64,000 bases of DNA from Devosia sp. FKR38 (lineage in GTDB: Bacteria; Pseudomonadota; Alphaproteobacteria; Rhizobiales; Devosiaceae). The number at the start of each line of letters is the position of its first letter. The first letter of the stretch is position 1. The DNA is taken from NCBI RefSeq assembly GCF_005222805.1, contig NZ_STGC01000002.1, positions 962,821 to 1,026,820 on the forward strand, in the 5' to 3' direction. Below the pieces are notes generated by a model. That model saw only the letters and a list, made by a program, of their open reading frames with translations. It was not told where the DNA came from and made no database searches. The position numbers were made by a program, and so were the translations under genes. This document shows, piece after piece, positions 40,491 through 50,195 of the stretch.

Positions 40491-41078
40491 TTGACCCGAC
40501 CCGACCCGGCATTGCGGCAGGCCCGCGCGGAGGCGCTGAGCGCGCAGCTCGGCGATCGTCCGCTGGTGCTGGTGGGCATGATGGGCGCCGGCAAGACCAC
40601 GGTGGGCCGCCGGCTTGCCGCCCGTCTCAACCGGCAGTTTCTCGATAGCGACGAAGAGATCGAGAAGGCCGCGCAGATGAGCATTCCCGAGATTTTCGAA
40701 CAGCGCGGCGAGCCCGAATTCCGCGCCGGGGAAACCCGCGTCATTGCCCGTGTGCTCAAGCAACCCGGGGTGGTGCTGGCCACCGGCGGCGGCGCTTTCG
40801 TCAATGCCGAGACGCGGGCGTTGATCAAGGCTGAGGGTGTTTCGGTCTGGCTCAAGGCCGAGATTGATATCCTGTTTGAGCGTGTGTCGCGCCGCTCCAA
40901 TCGTCCGCTGCTCAAGACGGCCAATCCGCGCGAGACGCTGCGCAAGCTGATCGAAGAGCGCTACCCCATTTATGCCGATGCCGACGTCACCGTGCTCAGC
41001 CGCGACGTGCCGCAGGATGCCGTGGCCAATGATGTGGTCGATGCGCTGCTGGCCCATTTCAACCTGCAGGTGCCCTGA
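40491..41078 (+). CDS. aroK: Shikimate kinase
   Basis: A 195-residue kinase that phosphorylates shikimate for aromatic amino acid synthesis. GMMGAGKTTVGRRLA is the P-loop, DSDEEIEK the shikimate-binding Asp/Glu region, and LATGGGAFVN the second glycine-rich substrate motif. RPLL is the lid arginine segment. Translation begins at TTG 40491 with GGAGAG six bases upstream. It overlaps aroB by one base (TGATG), the usual pairing. Confidence 0.96.
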   Translation: MTRPDPALRQARAEALSAQLGDRPLVLVGMMGAGKTTVGRRLAARLNRQFLDSDEEIEKAAQMSIPEIFEQRGEPEFRAGETRVIARVLKQPGVVLATGGGAFVNAETRALIKAEGVSVWLKAEIDILFERVSRRSNRPLLKTANPRETLRKLIEERYPIYADADVTVLSRDVPQDAVANDVVDALLAHFNLQVP

Positions 41079-42190
41079 TGGCCGAGATTGCCCACACGGT
41101 CCATGTCGCCCTGGGCGACCGGGCCTATGATATCCTGATCGGCGACCGCCTGCTCGATGATGCCGGCGCGATCCTTGCCGAACGCTTCCCCGGGCGGCGC
41201 TATGGCATCATCACCGACGAAACAGTGGCCCAGGCGCAATTGCCGCGCCTTGTGGCCTCGCTCGACGCTGCCGGGCTGCAGCACAGCGCCATCGTGCTGC
41301 CGGCCGGCGAAGCCACCAAGTCCTGGGCCTATCTGGGCCAGGCGGTCGAGGGCCTGTTGGCCGCGCGGCTCGAGCGCGGTGATCTGGTCATTGCGTTGGG
41401 CGGTGGGGTGATCGGCGATCTGGCCGGCTTTGCCGCCTCCATCGTGCGGCGCGGCATGGGCTTTGTGCAGATGCCCACCTCGCTTCTGGCCCAGGTCGAT
41501 AGTTCGGTGGGCGGCAAGACGGGGATCAATTCCCCGCATGGCAAAAATCTGATCGGCGCCTTCCACCAGCCCAAGCTGGTGCTGGCCGATCTCTCCACCC
41601 TCGATACGCTGCCGCCGCGCCAGTTCGCCGCCGGCTATGCCGAGGTGGTCAAATATGGGCTGATCGACGACGAAGACTTCTTCTTCTGGCTCGAAGCCAA
41701 CCAGGCCGAGATCTTTGCCGGCGGCCCGGCGCGCGGCGAGGCCATTGCCCGCTGCTGTGCGCACAAGGCGCGCGTGGTGATTGAAGACGAGACCGAACAG
41801 GGCGTGCGCGCGCTGCTCAACCTGGGCCATACCTTCGGGCATGCGCTGGAAAAAGACACCGGCTATTCCGATCGCCTCTTGCATGGCGAGGGCGTCGCCA
41901 TCGGCATGGTGCTGGCGCATGGTTTTTCCGCGCAGCTGGGCCTGGCGCCCGGCCAGGATACCGGCCGCATCGTGGCGCATTTGCAAAAGGCGGGCCTGCC
42001 CACCACATTGGCCGATATCCCCGGCACGCTGGGCTCCACCGAGACGCTGATGGCCGCCATCGCCCAGGACAAGAAGGTCAGCCGCGGCGCGCTGACCTTC
42101 ATTCTCACCCGTGGCATTGGCCAGGCCTATATCGCCCGCGATGTGGAGCCCGCCAAAGTTTCGGCGTTTCTGGACGCTATGCGCGGCTAG
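41078..42190 (+). CDS. aroB: 3-dehydroquinate synthase
   Basis: A 370-residue NAD- and Zn/Co-dependent enzyme that cyclises DAHP to dehydroquinate, second step of the shikimate pathway. VIALGGGVIGDLAGFAAS is the NAD-binding motif; SSVGGKTGIN and GHTFGHALEK contain substrate and metal-binding residues, with a further metal His in HGEGVAIGM. Coupled to aroK by TGATG overlap. The stop overlaps the end of the convergent bolA gene by 14 bp. Confidence 0.97.
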   Translation: MAEIAHTVHVALGDRAYDILIGDRLLDDAGAILAERFPGRRYGIITDETVAQAQLPRLVASLDAAGLQHSAIVLPAGEATKSWAYLGQAVEGLLAARLERGDLVIALGGGVIGDLAGFAASIVRRGMGFVQMPTSLLAQVDSSVGGKTGINSPHGKNLIGAFHQPKLVLADLSTLDTLPPRQFAAGYAEVVKYGLIDDEDFFFWLEANQAEIFAGGPARGEAIARCCAHKARVVIEDETEQGVRALLNLGHTFGHALEKDTGYSDRLLHGEGVAIGMVLAHGFSAQLGLAPGQDTGRIVAHLQKAGLPTTLADIPGTLGSTETLMAAIAQDKKVSRGALTFILTRGIGQAYIARDVEPAKVSAFLDAMRG

Positions 42191-42476
42191 GCCGGTCTGG
42201 TAAGGCGTAAGGTCCGGCGCTGGGCAGCACTTCGATGGCCAGCGCGTGGACGCGATCTTTCAGTTCGGCGTCCAGAGTGTCCATGACGGCGCGGTGTTGC
42301 GCGACGCGGCTCATGCCGTCAAAATGACTGGTCGCGATTCTGACGCGGAAGTGGGTTTCTCCACCCTCCCGCCATCCGGCATGGCCGTGATGGAGCTGTG
42401 ATTCGTCGACCACATCGAGGAAAGCGGGGGCAAACCTGCTGGAGAGCTTGGTGGTAATGATGTCTTTGATGGACAA
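42177..42476 (-). CDS. BolA-family protein
   Basis: A 99-residue BolA-like protein, a partner of monothiol glutaredoxins in iron-sulfur trafficking. VVDESQLHHGHAGWREGGET carries the conserved surface His/Gly motif, and SRVAQHRAVMDTLDAELKDR is the helix with the FDGMSRVxxHR signature. TTG 42476 gives the typical start MSIKDIITTKL; the frame open to 42512 is disregarded. It is convergent with aroB and divergent from the J-domain gene. Confidence 0.9.
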   Translation of the reverse strand: MSIKDIITTKLSSRFAPAFLDVVDESQLHHGHAGWREGGETHFRVRIATSHFDGMSRVAQHRAVMDTLDAELKDRVHALAIEVLPSAGPYALPDRPSRA

Positions 42477-42521
42477 GCGTGCTGCCCTTTCTGAGTGACG
42501 TGAAGCAAACAACTAGGCGCA

Positions 42522-43142
42522 ATGAAACCGCAATCCAAGCTTTTCGATACCATTCGCATCCGGCCCCGGCGGGAAGAAAAACCCGCGCCCATCGAGCATG
42601 TCTGCGATTGGGAAGGCTGTGAGGCCGCTGGCGAGTACAAGGCCCCCAAGGGCAATCGCAGCGAGGGGCAGTATCACCATTTCTGCCTCGAGCATGTTCG
42701 TCACTACAACACGGCCTTCAATTTCTTCGACGGCATGGAGAAGGACGAGCTCAACGAGGCGCTGACCCAGCCGCCGCGGGCCGAAAGCCGTTCCAGCTTT
42801 GCCACCGGCAATCCAGGCGTGCGGGCCAAGGCCGCGGCCAGCCTGCGGCCGGGCGACAAATATGGCGATCCCTTTGGCGTGTTCGCCAAATACCGCCATC
42901 GCCAGGCGCAGAAGCCGGCGGCCGAGCGGGTCAAGCCGCTCAATGAGAACGACCGGCGGGCGCTCGAAACCCTGGGGATCATCGGCCCGGCCAAGTCCGA
43001 GGAGATCAAGCGGGCCTACAAGACCCTGGTCAAGATCCACCATCCCGATGCCAATGGGGGTGACAAATCGTCCGAGGAGCGGCTGCGCACCATTATCGCG
43101 GCCTATAGCCACCTCAAGAAGATGGGTTTTATCGGCACCTAG
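42522..43142 (+). CDS. J-domain (DnaJ-like) protein, cobS-associated
   Basis: A 206-residue protein with a C-terminal J domain (about 145-203): [20 protein letters not shown] and the HPD tripeptide in [19 protein letters not shown]. The N-terminal half has a possible metal-binding cluster ([10 protein letters not shown]...HHFCLEH). It has no G/F or zinc-finger domains of classical DnaJ. This J-protein commonly precedes cobS-cobT in Hyphomicrobiales and may assist assembly of the cobaltochelatase AAA module, an inference from context. Confidence 0.88.
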   Translation: MKPQSKLFDTIRIRPRREEKPAPIEHVCDWEGCEAAGEYKAPKGNRSEGQYHHFCLEHVRHYNTAFNFFDGMEKDELNEALTQPPRAESRSSFATGNPGVRAKAAASLRPGDKYGDPFGVFAKYRHRQAQKPAAERVKPLNENDRRALETLGIIGPAKSEEIKRAYKTLVKIHHPDANGGDKSSEERLRTIIAAYSHLKKMGFIGT

Positions 43143-43239
43143 CCATGCCCTGCCGAGGCTACCCCCGCCGTCACAATGCTGCTATAGACCGCCAAGCTTT
43201 CTGCCCTCCCTGCCTCGATTTTCCGCCAAGAGCTTTACC

Positions 43240-44223
43240 ATGACTGAATACACCAATCTGCCCGACACCGAATATTCGGCTCGGGAGCTGTTCGGCATCG
43301 ACACCGACATGAAGGTGATGGGTTACAAGGAAGCCAATAGCCATGTGCCGCCGATCGATCCGGACTATCTGTTCGATCGCAACACGACACTGGCCATTCT
43401 GGCTGGCTTTGCCTTCAATCGCCGCGTCATGGTGCAGGGCTATCACGGCACGGGCAAATCCACCCATATCGAGCAGGTTGCGGCGCGGCTGAACTGGCCG
43501 CTGGTCCGCGTGAACCTCGACAGCCATGTCAGCCGTATCGATCTGGTCGGCAAGGACGCCATCGTCCTCAAGGACGGCAAGCAGATCACCGAATTCCGAG
43601 ACGGCATCCTGCCCTGGGCCGTGCAGAACAATGTCGCCCTGGTGTTCGACGAATATGACGCCGGCCGTCCGGACGTGATGTTCGTGATCCAGCGCGTGCT
43701 CGAAGTGGCCGGTCGCCTGACCCTGCTCGACCAGAACCGCGTCATCGTGCCCCATCCGGCGTTCCGCCTGTTCGCCACCACCAATACCATTGGTCTGGGC
43801 GATACGTCGGGCCTCTATCACGGCACCCAGCAGATCAATCAGGGCCAGATGGACCGCTGGAGCCTGGTGACGACGCTGAACTATCTGCCCCATGACAAGG
43901 AAGTCGGCATCGTTCTGGCCAAGAACAAGGCCTATGCGGAGACCGAAAAGGGTCGCAAGCTGGTGGGCAATATGGTGCGCCTGGCCGATCTCACCCGCTC
44001 GGCCTTCATCAATGGCGACCTCAGCACCGTGATGAGCCCGCGCGCCGTGATCACCTGGGCCGAGAATGCCACCATTTTTGGCGGCGATATCGGCTTTGCC
44101 TTCCGCCTGACGTTCCTGAACAAATGCGACGAGCTCGAGCGCCCTGTGGTGGCCGAATTCTATCAGCGCGTGTTTGGCGAAGATCTGCCCGAGTCCTCGG
44201 CCAATCTGGCTGTGACCGCCTAA
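43240..44223 (+). CDS. cobS: Cobaltochelatase subunit CobS
   Basis: A 327-residue AAA+ (MoxR-like) ATPase subunit of the CobNST cobaltochelatase, which inserts Co2+ into hydrogenobyrinate a,c-diamide in aerobic cobalamin synthesis. Walker A is [12 protein letters not shown], Walker [12 protein letters not shown], sensor region [17 protein letters not shown] 43240 gives the standard [19 protein letters not shown] start. cobT follows after a 157-bp spacer filled with a palindromic repeat; cobN is not in the window. Confidence 0.95.
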   Translation: MTEYTNLPDTEYSARELFGIDTDMKVMGYKEANSHVPPIDPDYLFDRNTTLAILAGFAFNRRVMVQGYHGTGKSTHIEQVAARLNWPLVRVNLDSHVSRIDLVGKDAIVLKDGKQITEFRDGILPWAVQNNVALVFDEYDAGRPDVMFVIQRVLEVAGRLTLLDQNRVIVPHPAFRLFATTNTIGLGDTSGLYHGTQQINQGQMDRWSLVTTLNYLPHDKEVGIVLAKNKAYAETEKGRKLVGNMVRLADLTRSAFINGDLSTVMSPRAVITWAENATIFGGDIGFAFRLTFLNKCDELERPVVAEFYQRVFGEDLPESSANLAVTA

Positions 44224-44230
44224 GGAACTG

Positions 44231-44367
44231 CCTTCCGGCTCGGTCGGAAGGCTCCCCATCCGGCCCTGCGGGCCACCTTCTCCCCAAAGGGGGCGAAGGC
44301 AACGCGGTGCCTTTCCATGCTCCGACGCGCCCCCTCGCCCTACTTGGGAGAGGGATGGGGCGAGGGG
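44231..44367. repeat. Intergenic palindromic mosaic repeat
   Basis: The cobS-cobT spacer contains nested inverted repeats: CCTTCCG/CGGAAGG (44231-44237/44245-44251), GGCCCTGCGGGCC, and CCCCTCGCCC/GGGCGAGGGG (44331-44340/44358-44367) around CTTGGGAGAGGGATGG. Similar CTCCCC-rich mosaics are widespread intergenic elements in Hyphomicrobiales. A degenerate relative seems present near 56813-56834 (CCCTCCCCAGTGCGGGGAGGG). Confidence 0.75.
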
Positions 44368-44380
44368 TCTTCTGGATCGA

Positions 44381-46276
44381 ATGACCATGGCACAACCACC
44401 GCGCAGCAAAGCCAACAAGCCCGACCAGACCCAGGTGTTCAAATCGGCCATGGGTGCCACGGTGCGCGCTATCGGCGGCAAGGCAGATCTTGAGGTCAGC
44501 TTCACCGCCGACCGTCCGCTGCTGACCTCTGACAAGGCCCGGCTGGCCAATCTGCCGCGGCTGCCGACCCGGCGCGACATTGCCATTGCCCGTGGTCAGG
44601 GCGACGCCATGGCGATGCGCCTGGCCAGCCATGACCCCGATGCCCATCGCAAGCGCTCGCCCATGGATCCGGTGGCCCGCGCTGCCTTTGATGCGCTCGA
44701 ACAGGCCCGCGTCGAGGCGCTGGGCTGCGTGCGCATGCCCGGCATGGTGGGCAATATTGCCGAAATGCTGGAAGACCGGCTGTTCCGTGCCAATTATGCC
44801 GAGGTCGACGACAAGGGCGATGCGCCCATTGCCGAGGCCCTGGGCCTGTTGCTGCGCGAAAAGCTCGCCGGCGTGCCGGTGCCGCCCTCGGGCCATGCCC
44901 TGGTCGATCTCTGGCGCAAGGAGATCGAGGACAAGGGCGGCAAGTCGCTGGACCAGCTACTGACCCGCTATGAAGACCAGGACGAGTTCAGCAAGGCCGC
45001 CAAGGCCCTGCTGCGCGACCTCAACCTGGTGCCGGAAAGCGAGATGAGCGATCCGGACGATGCCGATAACGCCGAGAACGAGGACCAGGAGCCCGAAAGC
45101 GGCGACAGTTCCGACCAGTCGCCCGAACAGGGCGAAGGCGAGAACGAGAGCCAGGACAGCGATACCGAGGAAAGCGCTGGCGACAGCGAAGAGACCGGCG
45201 ATGTCGATGGCATCGAGTCCGAGATGGCCGATTCCGACGAGGATGCGGCTGCCGAGTCCGGCGAGGATGCGCCCATGCCGCCGCCGGCCAAGGACGGTGG
45301 CACGCAGCTCTCCAACCAGTTCAACTACAAGGTGTTCACCACCAAGTTCGACGAGATCGTCAAGGCGTCCGAGCTGTGCCCGCCCGATGAGCTGGACCAG
45401 TTGCGCGCCCTACTCGACAAGCAGCTGGAAAATCTGGCAGGCGCTGTGGCGCGGCTGGCCAACAAGCTGCAGCGCCGCCTGATGGCCAAGCAGAACCGAT
45501 CCTGGCAGTTCGACCTCGAGGAAGGCCTGCTCGATACGGCGCGCCTCACCCGCGTGGTCACCGATCCCATGCAGGCGCTGAGCTTCAAGGTCGAGAACGA
45601 CACCGATTTCCGCGACACCGTGGTGACGCTGCTGATCGACAACTCCGGCTCCATGCGCGGCCGGCCGATCACCATTGCGGCCATCTGCGGCGATATTCTT
45701 GCCCGCACGCTGGAGCGCTGCGGCGTCAAGGTCGAGATTCTGGGCTTCACCACACGGGCCTGGAAGGGCGGCAAGAGCCGCGAGGCCTGGCTCGAAGCCG
45801 GGCGTCCGGCCAGCCCCGGCCGCGTCAATGACGTGCGCCACATCATCTACAAGGCCGCCGAGGAACCCTGGCGCCACGCCCGGCGCAATCTGGGCCTGAT
45901 GATGCGCGAAGGCCTGCTCAAGGAAAACATCGACGGCGAGGCGCTCGAATGGGCGCGCAAGCGGCTGATGGCGCGTCCGGAAGCCCGGCGCATCCTGATG
46001 GTGATTTCCGATGGCGCGCCGGTCGATGACAGCACGCAGTCGGTCAATGCCGGCAATTATCTGGAAGCCCATCTGCGCCAGGTGATCGAGGACATCGAGA
46101 CGCGCTCGCCCATCCAACTGGTGGCGGTGGGCATTGGCCATGACGTGACGCGCTATTATCGCCGCGCCGTGACCCTGCTCGATGCCGAAGAACTGGCCGG
46201 CGCGCTCACCGATGAGCTGGCGGCGCTGTTCGACGAGGAAATGCCCGCCCAGACGCGGCGGCGCGGCCGCGGATGA
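44381..46276 (+). CDS. cobT: Cobaltochelatase subunit CobT
   Basis: A 631-residue partner of CobS. The N-terminal region binds CobS; residues about 215-305 are a highly acidic Asp/Glu/Ser linker ([20 protein letters not shown]); the C-terminal third is a von Willebrand A domain with MIDAS motif [11 protein letters not shown] and later [13 protein letters not shown] 44381 (second ATG at 44387) opens it. Its stop overlaps the start of the next gene (ATGA). Confidence 0.95.
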   Translation: MTMAQPPRSKANKPDQTQVFKSAMGATVRAIGGKADLEVSFTADRPLLTSDKARLANLPRLPTRRDIAIARGQGDAMAMRLASHDPDAHRKRSPMDPVARAAFDALEQARVEALGCVRMPGMVGNIAEMLEDRLFRANYAEVDDKGDAPIAEALGLLLREKLAGVPVPPSGHALVDLWRKEIEDKGGKSLDQLLTRYEDQDEFSKAAKALLRDLNLVPESEMSDPDDADNAENEDQEPESGDSSDQSPEQGEGENESQDSDTEESAGDSEETGDVDGIESEMADSDEDAAAESGEDAPMPPPAKDGGTQLSNQFNYKVFTTKFDEIVKASELCPPDELDQLRALLDKQLENLAGAVARLANKLQRRLMAKQNRSWQFDLEEGLLDTARLTRVVTDPMQALSFKVENDTDFRDTVVTLLIDNSGSMRGRPITIAAICGDILARTLERCGVKVEILGFTTRAWKGGKSREAWLEAGRPASPGRVNDVRHIIYKAAEEPWRHARRNLGLMMREGLLKENIDGEALEWARKRLMARPEARRILMVISDGAPVDDSTQSVNAGNYLEAHLRQVIEDIETRSPIQLVAVGIGHDVTRYYRRAVTLLDAEELAGALTDELAALFDEEMPAQTRRRGRG

Positions 46277-47262
46277 TCCGGCCCGCTGGTGTCGCCCTGG
46301 TCCTGCTGGCGCTGTCCGGCTTGGCACGGGGTGACGAGGTGGCCGTTGGCGCCACCCAGGTGAGCAGCTTCATGGACGCCGCGCTGGACCAGCCGGTCGG
46401 TGGCCTGCTGTTCCGCGGTGGCATTGCCATGACGGCGCCCGATGATCGCTTCGGCGGGCTGTCGGGGGTTGCCGTCACCGGGCCCAGCCAGCAGCTGGCC
46501 TTTGTCAGCGATCGCGGCAATTTTGTTTCCGGGCGGCTGTCCTATGATGACGCCGGGCGCCTGCTCGGGCTGATCGGCGTTGTGGTGGAGCCGCTTCTCA
46601 ATTCCAAGGGCGCGCCGCTGCCGCGCCAATATGCGCGCGATGCCGAGAGCGTTGACACCATCTATCGCGATGGCCAGCCCTATGCCGTGCGCGTCAGCTT
46701 TGAGCATCTGACGCGGGTGGCCGATTTCACCCTCACCGATGCGCGACCGGGCGGGGCGGCGCGCGAAGTGGCGCTGCCCGAGTGGCTGAGTGATCTGCGC
46801 ACCAACCAGTCGCTGGAATCGGTCTGCGTGGCGCCGCCGGCCTCTCCGGTCGCCGGCTCGACGCTGCTGATCACCGAAGATGCGCCGGATGCCGATGGCC
46901 ATCATCGCGGCTGGATGCTCGGTCAGGCCGACAAGGGCCCCTTCAGCTACACCGCCCATCCGGGCACCTATCCCACCGATTGTGCCTTCCTGCCCAATGG
47001 TGATCTGCTGGTGCTTGAGCGCGGTGTGTCGGTGCTGGGCTTTTCCATGGCGCTGCGGCGTGTGCCGGCCGATCAGGTTCGGCCCGGCAATCTGCTGGCG
47101 GGGGCCATTCTTTTGTCGGCCGACGGGGGCGCCATCGACAATATGGAGTCCCTGGCGGTGCACACCGCGCCGAGTGGCGAGACGCGTATCCTCATCGGAT
47201 CGGACAATAATTTCAACGATTGGCAGCGCAGCCTGCTGCTGGAATTTGCCCTGCCCGAATGA
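46273..47262 (+). CDS. Esterase-like activity of phytase family protein, exported
   Basis: A 329-residue protein with an N-terminal signal ([15 protein letters not shown]) and a beta-propeller-like domain of the esterase-like/phytase type: [31 protein letters not shown] and [18 protein letters not shown]. It is translationally coupled to cobT, an association common in this order although the link to cobalamin synthesis is unexplained. Catalytic residues cannot be assigned with confidence. Confidence 0.82.
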   Translation: MIRPAGVALVLLALSGLARGDEVAVGATQVSSFMDAALDQPVGGLLFRGGIAMTAPDDRFGGLSGVAVTGPSQQLAFVSDRGNFVSGRLSYDDAGRLLGLIGVVVEPLLNSKGAPLPRQYARDAESVDTIYRDGQPYAVRVSFEHLTRVADFTLTDARPGGAAREVALPEWLSDLRTNQSLESVCVAPPASPVAGSTLLITEDAPDADGHHRGWMLGQADKGPFSYTAHPGTYPTDCAFLPNGDLLVLERGVSVLGFSMALRRVPADQVRPGNLLAGAILLSADGGAIDNMESLAVHTAPSGETRILIGSDNNFNDWQRSLLLEFALPE

Positions 47263-47331
47263 GCCGTGATGGGGCCAGCCTCAGGATGGTCACATTGAAT
47301 CGCCGATCCAGCGGCGGGTGATTCGTAACTT

Positions 47332-47360
47332 TTGATTTTGCTGAATTTTTGTGCTATACC
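47332..47360 (+). promoter_or_regulatory. Strong sigma-70-like promoter for the carD leader
   Basis: -35 TTGATT (47332-47337), 17-bp spacer, extended -10 TGCTATACC (TATACC at 47355-47360) in an unusually A/T-rich stretch. A start near 47367 would give a leader of about 210 nt before carD. The 316-bp gap to the preceding gene holds this promoter, the hairpin/U-tract at 47395 and two copies of GACGGTCCGT (47489, 47526). Confidence 0.6.
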
Positions 47361-47394
47361 CATTCTGGTATGCAGTTTAGCCCGTCACCCAGCC

Positions 47395-47418
47395 CGTGCC
47401 ATCAGGCACGATTTTTTT
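47395..47418 (+). terminator. Terminator-like hairpin inside the carD leader
   Basis: CGTGCC-ATCA-GGCACG followed by ATTTTTTT. It lies about 30 nt after the expected transcription start and 160 nt before the carD ATG, so it either ends a short RNA, attenuates carD, or terminates read-through from the cobT operon. Confidence 0.65.
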
Positions 47419-47577
47419 GACAACATCAGTGGATGCATGAGCTCCGGGAAAAGCGGACCCGGTAGCCTGTGGGGTTATTGCTGTGTGCGACGGTCCGTCG
47501 GATCGCCGCAAGAATAGTAGGGATGGACGGTCCGTTCCGCCAGGAACTGTCCATTTGGGGCGTCAACAAGGAGTTCC

Positions 47578-48147
47578 ATGAATATGGTAGCCAAGAAGTC
47601 ACAGCAGCGACTTGGATTCAAGACGGGCGAGTATGTCGTGTATCCGGCGCATGGCGTCGGCGTGATTGTCTCGATCGAGGAACAAGAAGTCGCCGGCCTG
47701 ACCCTTGAGTTGTTCGTCATCAGCTTCGAGCAGGACAAGCTGACCCTTCGCGTGCCCGTGGCCAAGATCAAGTCCGTCGGCATGCGCAAGCTGGCCGAGG
47801 AAGACATGGTCGCCCAGGCGCTGACCACCGTCACCGGTCGCGCCCGCGTCAAGCGCACCATGTGGTCGCGTCGCGCCCAGGAATATGAAGCCAAGATCAA
47901 CTCCGGCGACCTGATCGCAATCTCCGAAGTCGTGCGCGATCTCTATCGTTCCGACGATCAGCCCGAGCAGTCCTATTCGGAACGCCAGCTGTTCGAGCAG
48001 GCCATGGATCGCATGAGCCGCGAAATCGGTGTGGTCAACAAGCTGACCCTGACCGAGGCCGTGCAGCTGATCGAGAAGAACCTGGCCAAGTCGCCCAAGC
48101 GCAGCAAGGCCGACGCTGCCGATAGCGACGAGGAAGCTGCCGCCTAA
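47578..48147 (+). CDS. carD: CarD-family transcriptional regulator
   Basis: A 189-residue RNA-polymerase-binding regulator. The N-terminal RID/Tudor-like domain (FKTGEYVVYPAHGVGVIVSI) contacts the beta subunit; the helical C-terminal domain (from about 65) binds the upstream edge of the transcription bubble. CarD stabilises open complexes, notably at rRNA promoters. The tail is lysine- then acid-rich (SKADAADSDEEAAA). AAGGAG five bases before ATG 47578 is a strong site. A long structured leader precedes it. Confidence 0.93.
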   Translation: MNMVAKKSQQRLGFKTGEYVVYPAHGVGVIVSIEEQEVAGLTLELFVISFEQDKLTLRVPVAKIKSVGMRKLAEEDMVAQALTTVTGRARVKRTMWSRRAQEYEAKINSGDLIAISEVVRDLYRSDDQPEQSYSERQLFEQAMDRMSREIGVVNKLTLTEAVQLIEKNLAKSPKRSKADAADSDEEAAA

Positions 48148-48175
48148 GGGCGCCGCTTTTCGTCATCTCATTGAT

Positions 48176-48203
48176 AAGGGCCGGTGGAAACACCGGCCCT
48201 TTT
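48176..48203 (+). terminator. Rho-independent terminator after carD
   Basis: AAGGGCCGGTG, loop GAAA, CACCGGCCCTT forms an 11-bp stem ending in TTTT. Confidence 0.92.
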
Positions 48204-48292
48204 CGCATGTCCCGCATGTGTCACGGTTCGGGTGCACACCATGTTGTCAGATCTGCCCGATGTGCCGGCCTTTTTCGGGCAGGGTGTGACAG

Positions 48293-48685
48293 CTAGAGCC
48301 GGCTCATGGCCTCGGGCAGCAGCACCACGCTTTCCTGCTCATTGGGGTCGGTTCGGGCGATCAAAGCCCGCGCCACTGTGTCAGTCGGGTTGAACGGCTG
48401 ATGCGGTACGCCGGCCGGAATATAGACATAGTCGCCCTCAGCGACATGGTCGAGAAACTCCAGGTTCGGCCCATGGTAGAACGAGGTCGAGCCTTCGAGC
48501 TGGAAGATCGCGGTCTCGTGGCTCTCGTGATAATGCGGCTTGGCCTTGCCGCCCGGCGGCAGCACCAGCATGTGCATGCAAATGCCTTTGGAATCAGCGC
48601 TTTGTGCCGAAACCCCGGCGAAATAATCCATGCCCTGCTTGCCGTGGAAGGCCTCGCCGCCCCGAATAACCTTGCATTCCGCCAT
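48293..48685 (-). CDS. Cupin-domain protein
   Basis: A 130-residue single-cupin protein. Motif 1 is KPHYHESHETAIFQLEG, giving the H-x-H...E metal ligands, and motif 2 is EGDYVYIPAGVPHQPFNP with the final histidine. Metal-dependent isomerase, dioxygenase or binding roles are possible; neighbours give no clue. It starts at ATG 48685 and ends convergent with the carD terminator region. Confidence 0.85.
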   Translation of the reverse strand: MAECKVIRGGEAFHGKQGMDYFAGVSAQSADSKGICMHMLVLPPGGKAKPHYHESHETAIFQLEGSTSFYHGPNLEFLDHVAEGDYVYIPAGVPHQPFNPTDTVARALIARTDPNEQESVVLLPEAMSRL

Positions 48686-48764
48686 GCCAAACTCCCTTTG
48701 CGCTGTGCTGTCCCTGGCCCTTGTGAAGGTGCCAAAGCCCAGCCCGTTCCGCTAGAGGAATCGG

Positions 48765-49301
48765 CTAGTTCAGGCGATAGGCACCGGAGGCAAAGCCGGC
48801 TTTCACAGCCTCCAGCGTTGCCGCCTGGTCCAAGCCATCAACAGCCAGCACATGGCGCTCAAACGCTCCCAGGCCGGTGAACTGGGCATGCAGATCTGCC
48901 ACCACCACCGGATCGGTCAGGCTGTCGCCACCCCGCGCCTGGCAACGCGCCACGGCTTCCTCCACACTGGTGCGCAGCACCATGTAATGGCTTGGAACGC
49001 CAAGAGTTTTGTAGAACTCTAGCGCCCAGGGCCGGATCACCCCGTCGAGCGCCACGAGATAGCCCTTGCGGGCATAGAGCGCAGCCACTTCGGCGGCGAT
49101 CTGCATGATCATGTGGTTCTGCGCATCGGCCTCGGGCAGCCAGGGGTCGATATGGCCGGTGCCGATATAGCCCCAGAAATCGTCAGAATGCAGATGCACT
49201 TTGTTGCAGCCGGGCAGGCGCGCCAGCGCGGCGGCAATGGTGGTCTTGCCCGAGCCGGGCGAACCGGAAACGATCAGGATTTGTCCCGCCAGCGTGTCCA
49301 T
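48765..49301 (-). CDS. P-loop kinase-like ATP-binding protein (AAA_33/zeta-like)
   Basis: A 178-residue small P-loop protein. Walker A is IVSGSPGSGKTTIAAA; LHSDDFWGYIGTGHIDPW is a substrate-side segment like those in chloramphenicol phosphotransferase, zeta and gluconate-kinase-like enzymes; TSVEEAVARCQARGGD is the lid region. Phosphorylation of a small molecule is the safest inference. Its ATG (49301) overlaps the stop of the methyltransferase gene, so it is the second gene of that operon. Confidence 0.8.
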   Translation of the reverse strand: MDTLAGQILIVSGSPGSGKTTIAAALARLPGCNKVHLHSDDFWGYIGTGHIDPWLPEADAQNHMIMQIAAEVAALYARKGYLVALDGVIRPWALEFYKTLGVPSHYMVLRTSVEEAVARCQARGGDSLTDPVVVADLHAQFTGLGAFERHVLAVDGLDQAATLEAVKAGFASGAYRLN

Positions 49302-50131
49302 CAGTTCCTCCCCAGCACATCGCCCAGGCGCGTGGTGGCGCTGCCGGGGCGCAGCGGCTTCTGCTGGCTCTCATGTGGCGCCCAACCGGAGAGCCAGATG
49401 ATTTCCAGCGTGGCACGGATGCGGCCATCGGCGTCGCCATCGCGTTCGGCATAGGCGGCCGCGGCTGCGGCCAGCAGCGTGCGCGTCGCCGGTCGCCGCG
49501 GGCGATCGACCAGTGGGTTGGATGCCCCCAGCGCCTTGATCTCGGCCATCAGGGCGAAGGGCTGGGGATAGCGCACCACATGGGTTTCGACATCGGCCAC
49601 CGGCAGGGCCAATCCCGCCCGCTGCAGCAGGGCGCCGCCGTCGCGCACCTGGATCATTGGCGCCACACGGGCCGAAGCGCCGCCCAGCACCAGGGCGTCA
49701 GCGGCGAGGAACGCCTCGCGTAGCTCCGTCAGCGTCTGTCCGCCCAGCGTGGCCACCATCAGCAGCCCATCAGGGGCCAGCCGGGCGCGCAGCCGCGCCA
49801 GATAGCCCGGCACGTCATTGACCGCCTGCAGGTGCAGCAGCGAGACAATGAGGTTGTAGTCTTCGCCCTCCAGCGCCGGCACATCGTCGTCGCCGGCAAA
49901 GGCGGCGTGGCGCTGATAGGCAAAGCCATGGCTGGCCGTGGCGCCGGTCTGCGGCAGGCGCTCGAGATCGGGCCCGATAATGGCGGCACGCGGAAATTCG
50001 CGGATCAGCGCACCCAGGCGATCCTCGAGATCGGCCAGCACGAGATCGGTGATGAAATCGCCGCCCTGGGGGCGGCGCGCCAGATTGCGGGCGATCTGGG
50101 CTTTGTCAAAGATCGGGGCGGGCTGGGTCAT
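49301..50131 (-). CDS. SAM-dependent methyltransferase (NDUFAF5/BioC-like)
   Basis: A 276-residue class I methyltransferase resembling the NDUFAF5-like group: AQIARNLARRPQGGDFITDL at the start, a degenerate SAM loop (AAIIGPDLERLPQ), YNLIVSLLHLQAVNDVPGYL and LAPDGLLMVATLGGQTLTEL. The glycine-rich motif I is weak, as is common in this group. It is divergent from comF, a conserved neighbourhood in alphaproteobacteria. The biological substrate is uncertain. Confidence 0.85.
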   Translation of the reverse strand: MTQPAPIFDKAQIARNLARRPQGGDFITDLVLADLEDRLGALIREFPRAAIIGPDLERLPQTGATASHGFAYQRHAAFAGDDDVPALEGEDYNLIVSLLHLQAVNDVPGYLARLRARLAPDGLLMVATLGGQTLTELREAFLAADALVLGGASARVAPMIQVRDGGALLQRAGLALPVADVETHVVRYPQPFALMAEIKALGASNPLVDRPRRPATRTLLAAAAAAYAERDGDADGRIRATLEIIWLSGWAPHESQQKPLRPGSATTRLGDVLGRN

Positions 50132-50195
50132 CGGGCTTCGCGGGTGGGTTGGGGTGGCTTGCGGCCGCCAGCAAAGCTGGCACTATGCTTGGCTT

